A stretch of 64,000 nt of DNA from Pollenia angustigena (lineage: Eukaryota; Arthropoda; Insecta; Diptera; Polleniidae): contig OV884060.1 of the NCBI GenBank assembly GCA_930367215.1, forward strand, positions 176,649,253 to 176,713,252, written 5' to 3'. Both the position numbers and the translations under genes were made by a program. Below the pieces are notes generated by a model. It worked only from the letters and a program-made list of their open reading frames with translations. It was not told the DNA's origin and searched no databases. Shown here piece after piece: positions 20,487 through 32,989 of the stretch. Position 1 is the stretch's first letter. The number at the start of each line of letters is the position of its first letter.

Positions 20487-21262
20487 AGCATATACCCGCT
20501 ACTTCGTTAGCGTCTCCTTTTTCTTCGTGGACATATTTTTATGCCAAAATTTATTTTTTTAGGCTTAAACTTGTTTAAATTCTAGCATTTAACCCGATAC
20601 TTTAGTATAACCAAATGCTAAAGAAAAATATCAAATTTCCCGTATTTCCTTTTTTGGGTACTATATTCTTCCCCCATTAAAGTATCAAAAATTTCAGTAT
20701 TGTAGTGGTAGCCGATTATTTAGTACGAATATGTCAATGAATGGAGGAAAATGTTGTGTAAAAAAAGTACCAAAAATAGTTACGATTTTCACCCCTTAAA
20801 TGTTTGAATTTCGAAAAAGCACCAAATTATTATACGTATTTTTTTATAAGTTTCGAATGTGGTAGTAACTTTGTTTCAATGTTTATTGGTTCAAAAGATA
20901 TATGGGTTGGCAAAAAAGTACTAAAATTCAGATTTAACCCGTTTACTCCCTAATAGGGCCGAATTTCAAAAAAGTACCAGACACCTGTCCGCTTATTGTT
21001 CTAAAGAACAACGATAAATATTAAATTTATTTTGCATCTCTTTTAGTTTTGGAGAAATAAAGTTACCGAATTTTCCCGTTTTTACCTTTTTACCCCCTAA
21101 ACATTCGAATTTTGAAAAATCCCGTCTTAGTGGATCGATTTGGGGAGTGGCCAATCGCTAATCCAAATTTCAATTTTCTAGGGTCAGCGGTTTGGGCTGG
21201 GCGATGATGAATGAGTCAGTCAGTCAGTCAGTAACTCACTCAACTCTTTTATTTATATAGAT
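20487..21262. repeat. interspersed repeat starting CTAGCATATACCCGC
   Basis: It starts with 'ACTAGCATATACCCGCTAC', includes repeated 'AAAAAGTACCAAA' phrases and ends in four GTCA units and 'TTTTATTTATATAGAT'. It interrupts the short tandem array, which resumes on both sides. Sequences with this start and end style are widespread in insects; the class is unclear to me. No reading frame is seen. Confidence 0.5.
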
Positions 21263-22551
21263 TTTTAGGAAGTTTTACATAGTGTCACTATTTATAGGAA
21301 GTTTTGTGAAAAGTTTATTATTATTGAAAACGTCCAATATATGTATATAATAAATTTTGCAAAATTTCCTTTTTTAGCTATTTTCTAGGGTGACCGATTA
21401 TTTGACTTTTTTCAATATCCGGTTTTCGAATATTCCGAATAGTTGCTATTTAAAAAAACCCGGTTTTCGGTTAAGCATTTTAAAACTAACCGTTTAACCG
21501 GTTTTAATTTGAATACATAAAAATACAAAAATCAAATCAGATTTTGTAATAAAAACTTAATTAAAATAAAAACACAGCAATTCACGAAGGTAAGGAACCA
21601 ACAAAATATATGAATATGACTTAAGGTTTGTTCAGACGAACAAATATTTGACAGTTAAATCCAAAAAATGGTGACCAGTAAATTGATCAAACTTTGGCTT
21701 TATTTTAAATAATTTCTGTTTATTTACTAACTTTATTCCCAAGAGGATAATTGTATAATGTAATTAGAAACTGTTAAATAATGTTTGCACTAGCCTAACA
21801 TTTTGCAAAAGCAAACAATTCTTTAAGAAAACTAGTGGTGACTTGTAAGACATCAAATATTTAATAGGTGTGAACATAGCTGTAGAAGTTTTGAAACACT
21901 TTGGCTTAAGAAATTATAGGAATTTAATAAATTTATTATTTGAGATATTCCCCCAAATTTATTTTAAATGATTTTTAATTGATGGTGGTTAAGCATGTCT
22001 ATATGAATCAGTAGACTTCAAACATATTTTTGAAAAGTTGCAAACAAAACCTCTTATCCAGTATTATATATTTTAAATTATTGTATTTATAAAAAGAATA
22101 GTAATATAAATATGCTTTTTGTATGAAATATCTGTCAATTCGTCGATCACAATTTAAAGATTGTTTGATTCCTTAAATTTTTCTTTAAGTTCTTGGTAAT
22201 TTAAAATAAATAAAACTTAAGAGTTTTTCCACATCGTTGCTTTCGACGGTATGTTGTAGTTTTTAGCATGAAGTTATGCTAGAACTACTTAACAGCCGTA
22301 CCACAAAGCATACAGAGATGAAAAAAGTAACGTATGAAAAATGCCTAAATCATTTACGAGGGTAGCTTTCGAAGAAAGAGAAAGAAAACGTTTTTTGGTG
22401 GTGAAGTGGCAATGAGTAAAAACAGGCCTTTACTTTCAACACAAATTGCGTAATCAAAACAAAAAATGTTAAAAGGGCAGCTTTCTAAGGAAAATACAGA
22501 AAAAAAACACAATAAGGAAGGTGGGACGTTTTCATCCGCTTACGCTGATAT
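21263..22551. other. AT-rich stretch with a CCGGTTTTCGG-rich patch
   Basis: At 21408-21510 there are repeated AACCGG / CCGGTTTTCG phrases, of the type found at the ends of some hAT-like fly elements. No second end was found. The rest shows no gene. Confidence 0.3.
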
Positions 22552-22817
22552 GCCATACCCAAACAAGAGCATCAACGTTGTGCCCTTAACATTAGTGTTA
22601 ACTTTATTGATTAATAAAACGCACATAAAAGAAATAAAATAAAGAGAAAAAACCGATAGATTGACGAAAAAATAGCTAAATTTACATTATTTATAAACAA
22701 AGCGGCCAACTTCACTATTAAACGCGCTGTCAAAATCGGATTTTCCCATTGTAAATTGTATTGGCATGAGAATCTTTGACAGCTAGAATACGTTTTCCGC
22801 TCTTGTTTAGGTATGGC
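22552..22817. mobile_element. 266-bp MITE with GCCATACCCAAACAAGAGC ends
   Basis: The left end GCCATACCCAAACAAGAGC and the reverse complement of the right end, GCCATACCTAAACAAGAGC, agree at 18 of 19 positions. The interior is AT-rich without a frame. No target duplication could be fixed, so the class is open. Confidence 0.7.
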
Positions 22818-24623
22818 TGTAAGAGTTTTTCATTCTTTATTGGCAGCATATTTTGGTAAAGTATTATTTGCAGTCTCTTAAAAACTACTTAGAGCAGAGT
22901 TAAGTTTTACTTGGCGTTTATTTATGTCAAGCGTGTGGACTAATTAACCACCTTTGTCTTCAAAATAACTTCGATATATCACTGAGATGATATCTTTATA
23001 AATATATATATATATATAGTATTTAGAATACTGTCAAATTGCTAATTACTTTTTAAACTGAATATTTTTTTGTAGTATTTTGGATTTTAAACTGAATATT
23101 TTTTTGTAGTATTTTGGATTTTTTTTTTTGGTTTTTTTTTTAAAAACAACACACGCTTTTATAAGCGATTTTTATCTACATTGCTCATAATGTTTTTTTT
23201 TTTACTTTTGTTACACTTTGTTTCGACATTCTTTATAAAAAGTTCAAGTTTACCCAATATTCAAGTAGAAAAACACTTAAATTTCGGGTAAATTTATAAC
23301 AAAAGTAAGAATAATGTATACAAATTACGATCTCCCTAGTATTTTCTAAAATTTTACTATTAACAGCAAACTTTCGAAATGTATATATTTATTTCCAAAT
23401 AAATTTTATTTCCATTTGTGCATTTGTGCAAGTAATAACTTAATACTTCCAAGAATCAAATAAATTCATGTGCATATTACTCAACAAAACGTGTTATTAT
23501 TATGGTGCAGAATTTCCTACATTTCGCATATCTTCCACTTATATAATATTGCTGTATTTGTTAAAGGAAAATGCTTTGTAATACGCTTGTCGCTATCGAA
23601 TATGATTTTCAATAGGTAAATATTACGCTTCAGTAGAAAATTCATTCATTTTTTTTTGTTGCACATTCATACTCACTCACACGAATAGCAGTTTGTTAAA
23701 GTCAATATGTCAATATCAAATGTTTTCATTAGATACACGATGACATATCAGTGACAACTTTATACAAAAACCAATGTCAACACATTGATTTGTGTTTGTA
23801 TTTGTATGTGTGTTTATACCATATTGTGTTTGTATGGGGTTTCGAGGTAATATAAATAAATGAAACAGAGAGGAAGTTTAAAGGGAAGCGAAAAAAAGTA
23901 AGCTGCATTTAATATTTTTGTTACAACAGCAACATTAACACAACTGTATCAGTTGCAATGAAAACATCAAAACTGCAGCAGGACAAACAAAAGGATGTAA
24001 CCTGAGATATAACAACGTGCAACTATTATTTAGTATGTAGTATAGAAAACAATTCTTTGAATGTAAAAAGGAATAATAAAGCTTTGTTTGTGTAAATAGT
24101 GTGTTAAAAAAGTATGTTAACACAATAAATACTTCTATCATGTTTCGTTGAAATGAGATGAAATATACATTTGAAATTTTTAAATGGATATTTCGATTTG
24201 CAAACTTTCGACATGTTTATAGAAGAAATTAAACATTTTAATTTAGAATCTTGGAATGTTATTACAGATGGCATCAATGAGGCAAAAAGTGACATCAATC
24301 CAACAACGAACGTCATCATAACATTTTGTCATATTTTATGCGTCATCTATGCTTTGACTACAGTGACATCGATTCGATGCCATATTTGGTTTATTATTAA
24401 TATTATTTTCATGTTTAAAAAGTAAAATAAGATGTAAGAATTCCCATATTCTATTTGTTTAAATTTTTTAGTAAAATACATAAAATTTTCAAAGTAGAAT
24501 GATTACGAAAACCATATCGGGCATGCTGCTGGTGTGTTATAATTGACAGTTCTTTTATAAACAATGGGAGGAATACAACAAAAGTGAAACAAGAATGTGT
24601 AACGGGTAAGTTAATAATGATGT
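22818..24623. other. AT-rich stretch, no gene
   Basis: It has a short (TA)n run near 23005-23018 and a local direct duplication at 23050-23130 ('TTTTAAACTGAATATTTTTT' + 'TGTAGTATTTTGGATTT' twice). I see no coding signal. Confidence 0.35.
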
Positions 24624-24768
24624 TGGGTACACACAGTGCAATCTACATGCAATTTGTTTCAATGCATCCTCAAAATAGTAAAGCGTTTTGATGTTGATGC
24701 AATCTGGAATGAATGAAAATGAATTTAATTCACTATATTGCGTAAATGAGTTGCATAGTGTGTACCCA
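24624..24768. mobile_element. 145-bp MITE with TGGGTACACAC ends
   Basis: The left end TGGGTACACACAGTGCAA and the reverse complement of the right end, TGGGTACACACTATGCAA, agree at 16 of 18 positions. No clear target duplication. Confidence 0.6.
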
Positions 24769-25700
24769 GCAAAATATTCTTTCACTTTGACTTAAGTCAT
24801 TCCCAATGACTCAATTTTATCGTTTTATGTGGTTGGATACAACCAATAATTGATACAACAAAATTATATTAGTAGATAAATATTCAATTAAGTTTAAATT
24901 ATAAGTTTTTAAAATATTATATCAACATTGAACCCAACTATTAAACTAAGTTGTTACCAAAAAAAAAAACACCCCTCCCCATTCCAAGTAGATGGTCACA
25001 TTTAGAAAGTTATATTTACACACATACATAAATCCTTCTGACTGTTTTCCCAGTTTCTAACTGGTATTAACATTTAATATTCTACAAATGCACTGTTCGC
25101 TTTAAATTTTTTTATTTGTTTTTCACTACAAATTAGTTGTCATAAACTTAAGTTTTCCTTTACTGCATAAATGGGATTATGTTTTTGTGTTTTAACAGCA
25201 AGGAAAAAAAGATATAAAAATGGTCATAAAAAAGCAGGTATAATTAAACTTAACCACCGAACGTACTACTTCCCTCTAACACCACATACATTTTTATTTT
25301 CATTAATACTCTAGAAAAAAATGCAATAAAATGAAAAATAGAAAAAAAACATCATAGAAAATAATTTATACCCGGAACGAATCAATATTGGCATGCATTT
25401 TGTAGTAGAGCCGTTGCATTTTTAGTTGGGAAAACAACAAATGGATTTATGTAAAGCAAAACTAATAAGTAGGAATTTCGTTAAATCAATTAAATAATTA
25501 TAAAAGTTGATAAAAAGAAACATATACTTTTTTGTTACATAAAAATGACTACCCTAATGTTTTTAGTATTTGTACTAGCATCTTAACTAAAAACTACTGA
25601 CTATTTAACCAAGCGAAATTATGTACCCAGTAAACAAGTAAATAAGAAGACAAGTCCAATTAAAACACGAATAAGTATCGTGGAAGATACTTTTTCTACA
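24769..25700. other. AT-rich stretch, no gene
   Basis: No open frame of coding character and no match to repeats elsewhere in the window. Confidence 0.35.
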
Positions 25701-25708
25701 ATCAAATG

Positions 25709-26866
25709 GGCGGTGCGCAAAATGACCCCAGGAAATATGACCCTAAAAGGAAAATGAAAAACGGCCCCAAAATTTTACATGAGACACAACAACACGCAAT
25801 TTTGGCGCAATTTTTTTGTTTTTTTGGGGTTATTTTTCATTTTTTCGTTAGGGTGTTTTTGCATTTTAAGTGGAATGAAAAATGACCCCAATATCAAGGA
25901 ATGAAAAATGGCCCCAAATAAAATCAAAATTTTTACTTTGGGGCTATTTTTCATCTACTAATAAAAAAATGCAAGTTTAAAGAAATGAAAAATCACCCCC
26001 AAACATTTTTACACAAATTTTATAAAATTCTATGTAAAAGTTTCTAGGGATAACATAAAAAAACCAGAATTCTTATACCAAAGTAGAGAAAATCCTTGCC
26101 GGTTATGCAGAGATGCTTTAGTTAGCGAAGCCGGTGTTTGTTATACCATAGAGGAAAAAATCCTTGAGCCCGGCCCAAGGCCGGCTATTACGAGAATAGT
26201 TCGTTATACCATTGAAAAGAAAATCCTTGCGCCTGGCCGAAGGCCGTCTATGTAGTGAAGCTTTAGTGAGCGAAGCCAGTGTTCTTTATACCAAAGAGAA
26301 GAAAATCATTTCACCCGGCCGAAGGCCGGCTATACAGAGAAGCTTTAGTTAGCGAAGCCAGTGTTCGTTATACCATAGAGAAAACATCCTTGCGCCCGGC
26401 CGAACGCCGGCTATAACGTAGAGCTTAAGTAAGCAAAGCCAGTGTTCGTTATACCATAGAGAAAAAAATCCTTGTGCATGGCCGAAAGCCCAACCGTGCT
26501 ATCAATCGTGCGATTTTTGAAACCAAAACTGTATAATTATCAGGATTTTGAAATCGGGATTCTAAATTTGGGATTTTGACTTTTGGGCATATGAACTCCA
26601 CCGAAAATGTTTAATGTCACTTTCTTTGTGATCTTTTTTGGGGTTAAAATTCATTACAAATTTTGAGGTGATTTTTCATAATGAAGAATAACCCCAAATT
26701 AAGGGTCATATTTCATTTTATTTTTAGGGTTATTTTTCATTTTTTGGGGTAATTTTTCATTAAAAAAATGGGGCCATATTGCATTATGAAAAATAGCCCC
26801 AAATTTGGGGTCAATTTTCATTTATTTTTTGGGGCCATATTTTCTGGGGCTATATTTCGCAGCGCC
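25709..26866. mobile_element. GC-core inverted-repeat element, copy 2 (complete)
   Basis: It is bounded by a perfect 8-bp duplication ATCAAATG (25701-25708, 26867-26874). The 36-base ends agree at 28 positions (GGCGGTGCGCAAAATGACCC against GGCGCTGCGAAATATAGCCC at the outer 20). The flanks 25720-26000 and 26640-26860 hold about 19 copies, in both directions, of GGGGnnATTTTTCAT. The centre 26085-26500 holds five to six ~82-bp GC-rich units with GGCCGAAGGCCGGC and CTTTAGTTAGCGAAGCC. No protein is encoded. It is a non-autonomous DNA transposon; the 8-bp duplication points to hAT, P or a similar superfamily, but the GGCG end is not one I can assign. Confidence 0.8.
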
Positions 26867-26874
26867 ATCAAATG

Positions 26875-28610
26875 TATCTAAGTGGCAAATGTTCTTAAGT
26901 TCTCGGCAATACTGCAAAATATTTGCTGCGAAGCATTTCAGTTTTATTGTGACGAGTTCATTATTGAGAGGAAAAAGAAGAAGAAGGAGGCATGACAAAT
27001 ACTTAAAATGTTGAAAAACAAAATTTGCACTGTATGGATGCGGCAGCAGTTTTTGATGAGAAGTAAATAAAGTTTATGCAGCAAGTGTTTCATAACGGTT
27101 GACGTAGTCATTGTTCGACAGATTGTCTGCTTATTTTTAGTTTGGCACATATGCAAAAAAGCCGTAGTGGAGAACGAAGGTTAACATGAGGTTTTTTAAA
27201 AATATAACCGATAGTATTCTTTTATATTTTCACCACTGCTTCTGGCATATGTTTTAAAGAAAAATATGTGAAAAATTAATGAATATTCATTAACGAACTT
27301 AGAAGTTAATAGTTTTTTTTTTATTGAAAATGAAAATTATTGTTTTGTGCCGCATACGTAATTTTTCTAAATTCATTTCTAAATAGTTGCTTTTCGCGCT
27401 ACTTACGTATACTTACAGCTGTGTGTTGAGTTTGTAACATTTTGTTTTGCTTTTACTTCTGCTACTTTTTTTCTTACGGCAACAAAGTGAGGCAAGAGCG
27501 AAATTTACTTTCTTGTTGACATTTAATTGTGCTTTCGCTTTAACTACTTGTTTTTCTTACGGCAATGAAGCAAAGCAAGAGTGAAATTTATTTTGTACCA
27601 TTTTGTATAGGGAATTTGCAGCATTCGCCAAACAGTGGCGTGTAGAGCAAAACAAAACTTAGTATAATTTGAAATAGTTGATATGGGGCAAAATTAATGC
27701 TTTATATCTCAGAAACCATACAAAATGAGTAAAACGGGTTTTGGATTCGGAATATTCAAAAATAGATTCCAAATTTCTTATTATTTTTTTTCCCCAAATG
27801 GTCGGTAGGTCAAACTAATAATGAGCTGACGAGCTGTCATAATCGAAAAATATTTTTTGGTACCACGAAAATAAAAAACCAACAGTTAATATTTTGTAAT
27901 AGAAAAGTGTTGTAAAACTTAGTTTTTTTTTAATTCATGTTTTTTTTATTCATTGGATAACCAAAATAGTCAAAGGCGAATTTATACAAGGTAGCTTTAT
28001 TTTGAAACGTTAACAACACTGTAAAATATTGAAACGTTGTGTCAAAAATTCAAACAAATAGGTATTTAATTTTTTTTATTTAATTTCAAAATGTTTGTTT
28101 TGAAATGTAATAACTTAAAAAAAAAAAAATTTTAAGCGAAAATTATAGAATTTAGTAAAGATTCCCCAGTTAGTTATTAGCTGTTGCTTATGTATCAAGA
28201 AAAGGTTACCTGTTGTAATTTCGCCTTGAAATAGTCTATTAATCAGATTTAAATTAATCAAAGTGTATTTTGTATTGTTGTTAATTTTATTCAATTTAAT
28301 TTTTAAAATTTTTGTTAATTTTTTTTTTTTACCAAAATACCTTATTTGACAGGCAAATTCGCCTTGAACGGTACCATGAAATGTAATAGAAAAGAAAACA
28401 GTGATTTATTTTTATTGCTTTCGCCAATGACAATTCCATTTTTAAAAATCGCATAATTTACTTCTTAAATACTTCAGCCGTAATCAGGCCGAATATGAAC
28501 GAAGATTAAGGAATATGAAAATCTTTTTTATAGGAAATTTTGCAAAATTATTCCATTTAAAATAAAATTTATAAAACCTGACAATTTTAAAGGTAATCTT
28601 GTAAAATTAA
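26875..28610. other. AT-rich stretch, no gene
   Basis: An imperfect local duplication around 27470-27590 ('TTCTTACGGCAA' ... 'GCAAGAGCGAAATTTA') is present. No coding frame is recognised. Confidence 0.3.
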
Positions 28611-28738
28611 TGTGCTGTTTCTAAATAACAGAGAAGTGATTGTGTAATAAAATTTTTATTAATAATCACTCAAAAACTGAGTGCTATTCATATAAATTTG
28701 ACTACACAATCACTTGCCTGTCATTTGGAAACAGCACA
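28611..28738. mobile_element. 128-bp MITE with TGTGCTGTTTC ends
   Basis: TGTGCTGTTTCTAAATAACA at the left and, inverted at the right, TGTGCTGTTTCCAAATGACA (18 of 20 identical), followed inward by the pair AAGTGATTGTGTA / TACACAATCACTT. The flanks are TTAA-rich; the target duplication is unclear. Confidence 0.65.
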
Positions 28739-29479
28739 TAAATTACACTATATAACAGTTTTTATGTAAAATTGTCCGCTGAATCCGAATGTAAAGTCAG
28801 AATGCTCAAAAGTAGAGCAGTTTCGAGATAATAACCATTATTTGCGGATTTTTAAAGAGATGATGTCACTTTTATAAAAGTATCTTCGAAAAGTTCGACG
28901 GATTTATTTGGTTACGACTTTATTGAAAATTTGTGACACAGTGTTATTTTAGAGAAAATTTGTTGCTCTTTTTTTGTGTCTAAATTAAAATATTTTGGAA
29001 ATATTAAGATTTAATTGTGAAGAACCATTTGCTATTGATTTTTTCCATATTTCACGCAACATTAGGATTCTGCGCTAATTTTCTGAGATTAAGAAAGAGT
29101 CTCTCTAATTTCGAATACCCTGTTATGAAGTGAAACCAATTCCAGTGAGAGCATTTTGCATCTATCAAAACTCGTCGCAGTAAAACGGGCTAAGGTCTGG
29201 ATTATAAGTTGGATTATAAAGGCCCAACCATAATGTGCTTAAGTTAGCTTAAGCAAATGTGCGAATACATGTAAACTATGAGACAAACCATATTCAACTT
29301 AAGGAAACTTTTTGCTAAGTTTAATGAAACTGTCAATTGCTTAAGCAAGGAACGAATCTAATCACAAATGTTTTTTATTTTGTTTTTGTTTTCTTAAGTA
29401 CATTTGAGAGACTTTTTGTTAATTTTTGACCGTAGGTTAAGCAAGCCTTAAGTGGTCTAGCGTTGTCGATTTAGCATTT
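28739..29479. other. no gene; possible old inverted repeat
   Basis: CTTAAG-rich phrases at 29240-29260 and 29430-29455 (GTGCTTAAGTTAGCTTAAGC against GGTTAAGCAAGCCTTAAGTG) may be the ends of a small element. Otherwise nothing is seen. Confidence 0.25.
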
Positions 29480-29955
29480 TACAGTATCTTGTCAAAAGCG
29501 ATATACCAATGCCCGCTTTAAACGAATAAATTATGTTTTCGCTCCCTAGAATCTTCTAGCAACATTTCAGCAGCTAATGGGACCTTTATGGAATATGAAT
29601 ATGGAAAATGAATTAAGTACGATTATTTTGCTCGCCGGATTGTAATCGTGGATCTCCTTTTAAACGCCAGTAATGATTTTAGGCAAAATGAGTTGTTTCT
29701 GTGGAGTTTAATCAGCATTTCAGACAGCAAATCACTTTTCATAGTATCTCAGCTTCAGATTTTTTGCCTTTGGATAAATCCTGCTGCTTGCAAATGTTTT
29801 GAGTGGCTTTAAATCATTTTGTCAGTTCTTCTTGTTTTCTACAATAGGCTTCATGTCGTAGTGCCTCTACCACATCATCTTTGAACTTTTTTGGCTGACC
29901 AAGACGATCTTTGTCATCCGCGTCAAAATAACCTCTTTTAACGCGTTAAAATAGA
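29480..29955 (-). pseudogene. mariner transposase relic
   Basis: The minus strand reads 'GYFDADDKDRLGQPKKFKDD' and 'VVEALRHEAYCRKQEEL', the linker between the two helix-turn-helix domains of mariner transposases. After a gap and frameshifts comes 'LPKIITGV.KEIHDYNP', the first catalytic block (TGDE.W...DNP in active proteins; the Asp is replaced here), then traces around 'KRALVYRF'. Frames are broken many times and catalytic residues are lost. It is an old, dead copy, different from the DUF4817-type copies elsewhere in the window. Confidence 0.65.
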
Positions 29956-30970
29956 TGGAACATATTTATATAAAAAACGTTGTTGTTTTCACTTTTAGAT
30001 TGATTGACTAAAACAAAAGATATTTACCTTTCAAAATTATGGATTATTAGAAAACTTTGGAAAGTACAACGTATATAGGAAAGATTTTTTTTAATTAGAA
30101 ATGTGCGATATCGCTTCTGTTAAAGTGACATAATTTAAGAGATATTCAAGGGAAATTTCTGGCTCCTCAAAACGTTTGAAATTAAAAATGAGAACCACTA
30201 CTGTTTCATTTTGTTGACGCAAAACATAACTTTATTTTCCTCAAGACTATAAATTCGGAATATGCTGTAAAGTTATTCCTTCCAAATGCTTTCAGGTTGC
30301 AATACTAGTGTAAATTATTCTGTACATAACTAAACTGACGTTGTTATGGTTAATGTTTCCATGTTGCTCTCTCTACTAACTACCGTCTATTGTTAAGATA
30401 GAGAAAATATTTTTTAATTATAGTTCTATGGTAAAAAAAACATGTTTGTTAGTGGTGTTTTGTTTGTATTTATAACCGGCGCTAGATATATTTAACTATA
30501 CGCATAATAAATATACAACATTAGAAACAATTTTATTTACGTGCAGGGTTATTTTTTTCCAAGTAATATTATTTTAAGGTTGCAAAAGGATTGAAAAATA
30601 AGAAAGATGAGGATAAAATTAAAATCTTTAACAGCATTACAAATATTTTAAACTATTTAAAAGAAAGATTTCCAAAAAGTAAAAGAAAAGTTCAAATAAA
30701 ATATTTATATTTACATTTATATTTAACTGTGTTTTAAAACTTGGCATTTAAAGGATCTGCGTTTATGAAAAAAGATATTTAAGTTCGTTATTACTACATG
30801 TGTACTTTGTGCTGAAGTTAATAACACATAGAAAAATTGGTCGTAGACTCACCTTTTTAGTGTAACTCAGATTTACTTTTAAGATGATTTAAAAATGCAC
30901 ATCAGTCCGTATCTTTGACTGTGTACCCATCTAAACGTTGTCTACAACAATAATTGAACAAATATTTGTA
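29956..30970. other. AT-rich stretch, no gene
   Basis: No feature recognised. Confidence 0.3.
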
Positions 30971-31311
30971 TACAGTATTCCTCGACAAAAATGCCAATAT
31001 TTTTGGGTAATTATGCGGGGTAAGCATTTAAACGAATACGCTTAACTACCTCGTTGAGGTAATAATAAGAATACGTTTAACTGCCTAATTGAGGTAATTA
31101 AGTGAATTCGTTTTAATACCTCAGTGAGGTAATCAGAGGTATTTATTTACAAGATAACTTAACTTTGATGTATGAAAAAATTTAAGAAAGGAATTTTTAC
31201 ATGTATCAGTTAAATCTTAAGAGATAGCAATAAAAAACAATGGGATTTGTTGTCTTAAATTTTATCTGTAGTGCTTTCTGAGATGTCCTGTCATATCCTA
31301 CTACTACTCAT

Positions 31312-31490
31312 GGAAGCCGTAAATATGCAATTGCATGGTTTTTCTTGTGCGACCAATGAATGTAGAAACAATATATTTATGCGCTTAGAGCTTTTAATGA
31401 ATTTTGGTATCGATTTGTTTGTAAATAATTTCCATATTTTAGCCATTGCTACATTTTTATTGCACACATATTTTAAGTTTTTAAAACCTA
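31312..31490. repeat. interspersed repeat Q, copy 2
   Basis: Diverged copy of 1035-1262, in the same orientation. The open frames across it are not shared with copy 1 and are not treated as genes. Confidence 0.55.
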
Positions 31491-31506
31491 TTTTAATACA
31501 TGTTAA

Positions 31507-32004
31507 GGCGCCCGTACACGACATGTATTTGTCTTCTGACGTGTCAAATTTTCAAGTCACATGTAATTGTTCATGTCTGTCAAAATTGCTGTTTTACATA
31601 AGGTTTATAATATTCGGTCACAAACGTACATGTAATTTGCTTCTGACATTGTCTCTGATTTTTTCGCATTGTTATTGCAGAAACCAAAGTAGTTCTCGGT
31701 TTCAAAATAGCTTGCTGCCGCCACGAAAATATTTATTTGCGCCGTAAAATAATTTAGCCATCTTAACATTTTTTTCTTTTATTTGAAAGATACCAATTTA
31801 GAATTTTATAATGAAACGGTTTTTATGTATATATTTCCCACATAGATTTCTGATGTCAGATGGTTTGTCAGAAGAAAATAGAGCACGCTCTAATTGAAAT
31901 TGAAATCAGAAGCAAAGTTAAAAAGGTAACACACGACATGTATGTGTTTTGCAGTGGGAAATTTGATATGTCAGATGACAAAAACATGTCGTCTATACGC
32001 TCCT
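31507..32004. mobile_element. 0.5-kb inverted-repeat element next to TTAA
   Basis: The left arm has ACGACATGTATTTGTCTTCT and GTGTCAAATTT. The inverted right arm has ACGACATGTTTTTGTCATCT and ATATCAAATTT. The outermost bases are GGCGCCCGT and, inverted, AGGAGCGTAT. TTAA lies just outside each end (31503-31506; 32005-32008, with one extra base possibly part of the end). A TTAA duplication would suggest piggyBac or Kolobok types. No frame is conserved. Confidence 0.55.
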
Positions 32005-32209
32005 TTAAGCAAAAAAAAAATTGCTTAAAATTCTGGTTAACAGATGAATTTTCTGTTGCTTTAATTTCGTCAACTACATTTAATTTTCACTGTACAATTT
32101 GAAGCCAAAGCAAGTTTTTGTTGAAGATACATGTTTTTCGCCACTTATAACAGAAACCTAGACGCATCGTTTAGTAAACGATCGCATCAGAAACACTTTT
32201 TTAAGTAAT

Positions 32210-32340
32210 CTTTTCGTGTCCGTACGTCCGTCCATCTTGCTGGTTGTATGTTCATGTAAACCTTGTGCGAAAAGTTAAGGTAGCAGTTTTTAGACAATTT
32301 GATAAAAATGGGTAAATACGTTTAATTGAAGCCATTGAAT
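32210..32340. repeat. repeat relic with GTCCGTCCATC motif
   Basis: Matches 6165-6300 in phrase order ('CGTCCGTCCATC..GCTGGTTGT.TGTTCATGT', 'CTTGTGCG.AAAGT', 'GGTAAATAC'). Confidence 0.45.
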
Positions 32341-32402
32341 GTGATTTTTTTTTTAATAGTTATAAGTGAAAGTATGTTTATAACTATGTATTAAAATTAA
32401 AT

Positions 32403-32500
32403 TGTATTTTTATTCAGGAATATATCTTTGTAATATATGTTAATTGGCCTAGGAGGCTTTTATATATTACTGTGAATAAAATAAATAAATAAATAATTGT
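32403..32500 (+). repeat. possible LINE 3' end with (AATA)n tail
   Basis: 'AATTGGCCTAGGAGGCTTTT' followed by 'GTGAATAAAATAAATAAATA' has the look of a 3' untranslated end and A-rich tail of a Jockey/CR1-like LINE. No coding part is attached. Confidence 0.35.
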
Positions 32501-32989
32501 CATAAGAACGAAACCTATGTAAATTGTAAGAATCGGTCTATAATATCACATAGTTCCCATGCAAACTTCAAACTTATAGATAATATATAACTCTTATATG
32601 AATCTTGACCTCATAACATAACTTTTAATGCAAATATTAATTTGTTGAATATTTTGCTTTTAAACAAGCCATATTTTGTTTTTTAGGCATATTTTTTAAA
32701 AACTAATTTAGTGCATATTATCAAATTATTAACATGTAAAACTTGGTTTCATTACTTGCTGTGTTTTTGTCAAATAGTACTGAGGCAATTAAACGAATAA
32801 AATTTAGGTATAATTTTGTTTTGGGAGTTAAATTTTTAAGGCAATTATCCGAATCGGGTAATTAAGCGTATGGCAATTATACGTGGATTTTTGTTTAAAA
32901 AATGGAAGAAAAAAACGGGGATTCAAAACTCGAGGTAAATAAGCGTGAAAGGCATTTAAGCGTGGGGTAATTAACCGGGTTTTACTGTA

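Larger units (their letters stand above)
17530..21400. repeat. degenerate ~28-bp tandem array, interrupted by insertions
   Basis: Blocks of 'AATTTTTAAAATTTCACTAT' + 'TTATAGGAA' like units occupy 17530-17755, 19037-19400, 20125-20485 and 21262-21400. Unit length varies from about 24 to 32 bases and units differ by several bases. The blocks were one array before the pogo element, the family M pair and the 20.5-kb repeat inserted into it. Confidence 0.65.
30973..32987. mobile_element. pogo/Tigger-like element relic, 2 kb
   Basis: It starts CAGTATTCCTCGAC and ends with the inverse of CAGTAAAACCCGGTTAATTA, with TA on both sides (30971-30972, 32988-32989). Repeated 'GAGGTAATTAAGTG' like and 'GGCAATTA.ACG.A' like phrases lie inside both ends (31015-31145, 32775-32970), as in Tigger-type termini. 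No transposase is readable. It contains repeat Q copy 2, the 0.5-kb inverted-repeat element at 31507 and a LINE-like 3' tail, so it has been filled with later insertions. Confidence 0.5.

Noticed and set aside
24171..24425. 84-residue frame (+) in AT-rich DNA
   Set aside because: It overlaps another frame on the opposite strand, has no motif, and its composition follows the local base bias.
25709..26500. Bacterial contamination suggested by the GC-rich GGCCGAAGG units
   Set aside because: The units sit inside an element with a host-side 8-bp duplication and recur at three loci of this contig, so they are native repeats.
26805..27014. Open frame at the right end of the GC-core element
   Set aside because: It starts inside the GGGG-motif array and crosses the element end and the target duplication, so it is a chance frame.
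31271..31747. 158-residue open frame (+)
   Set aside because: It runs across repeat Q and into the left arm of the inverted-repeat element at 31507. It has no domain and is not conserved in the other Q copy.
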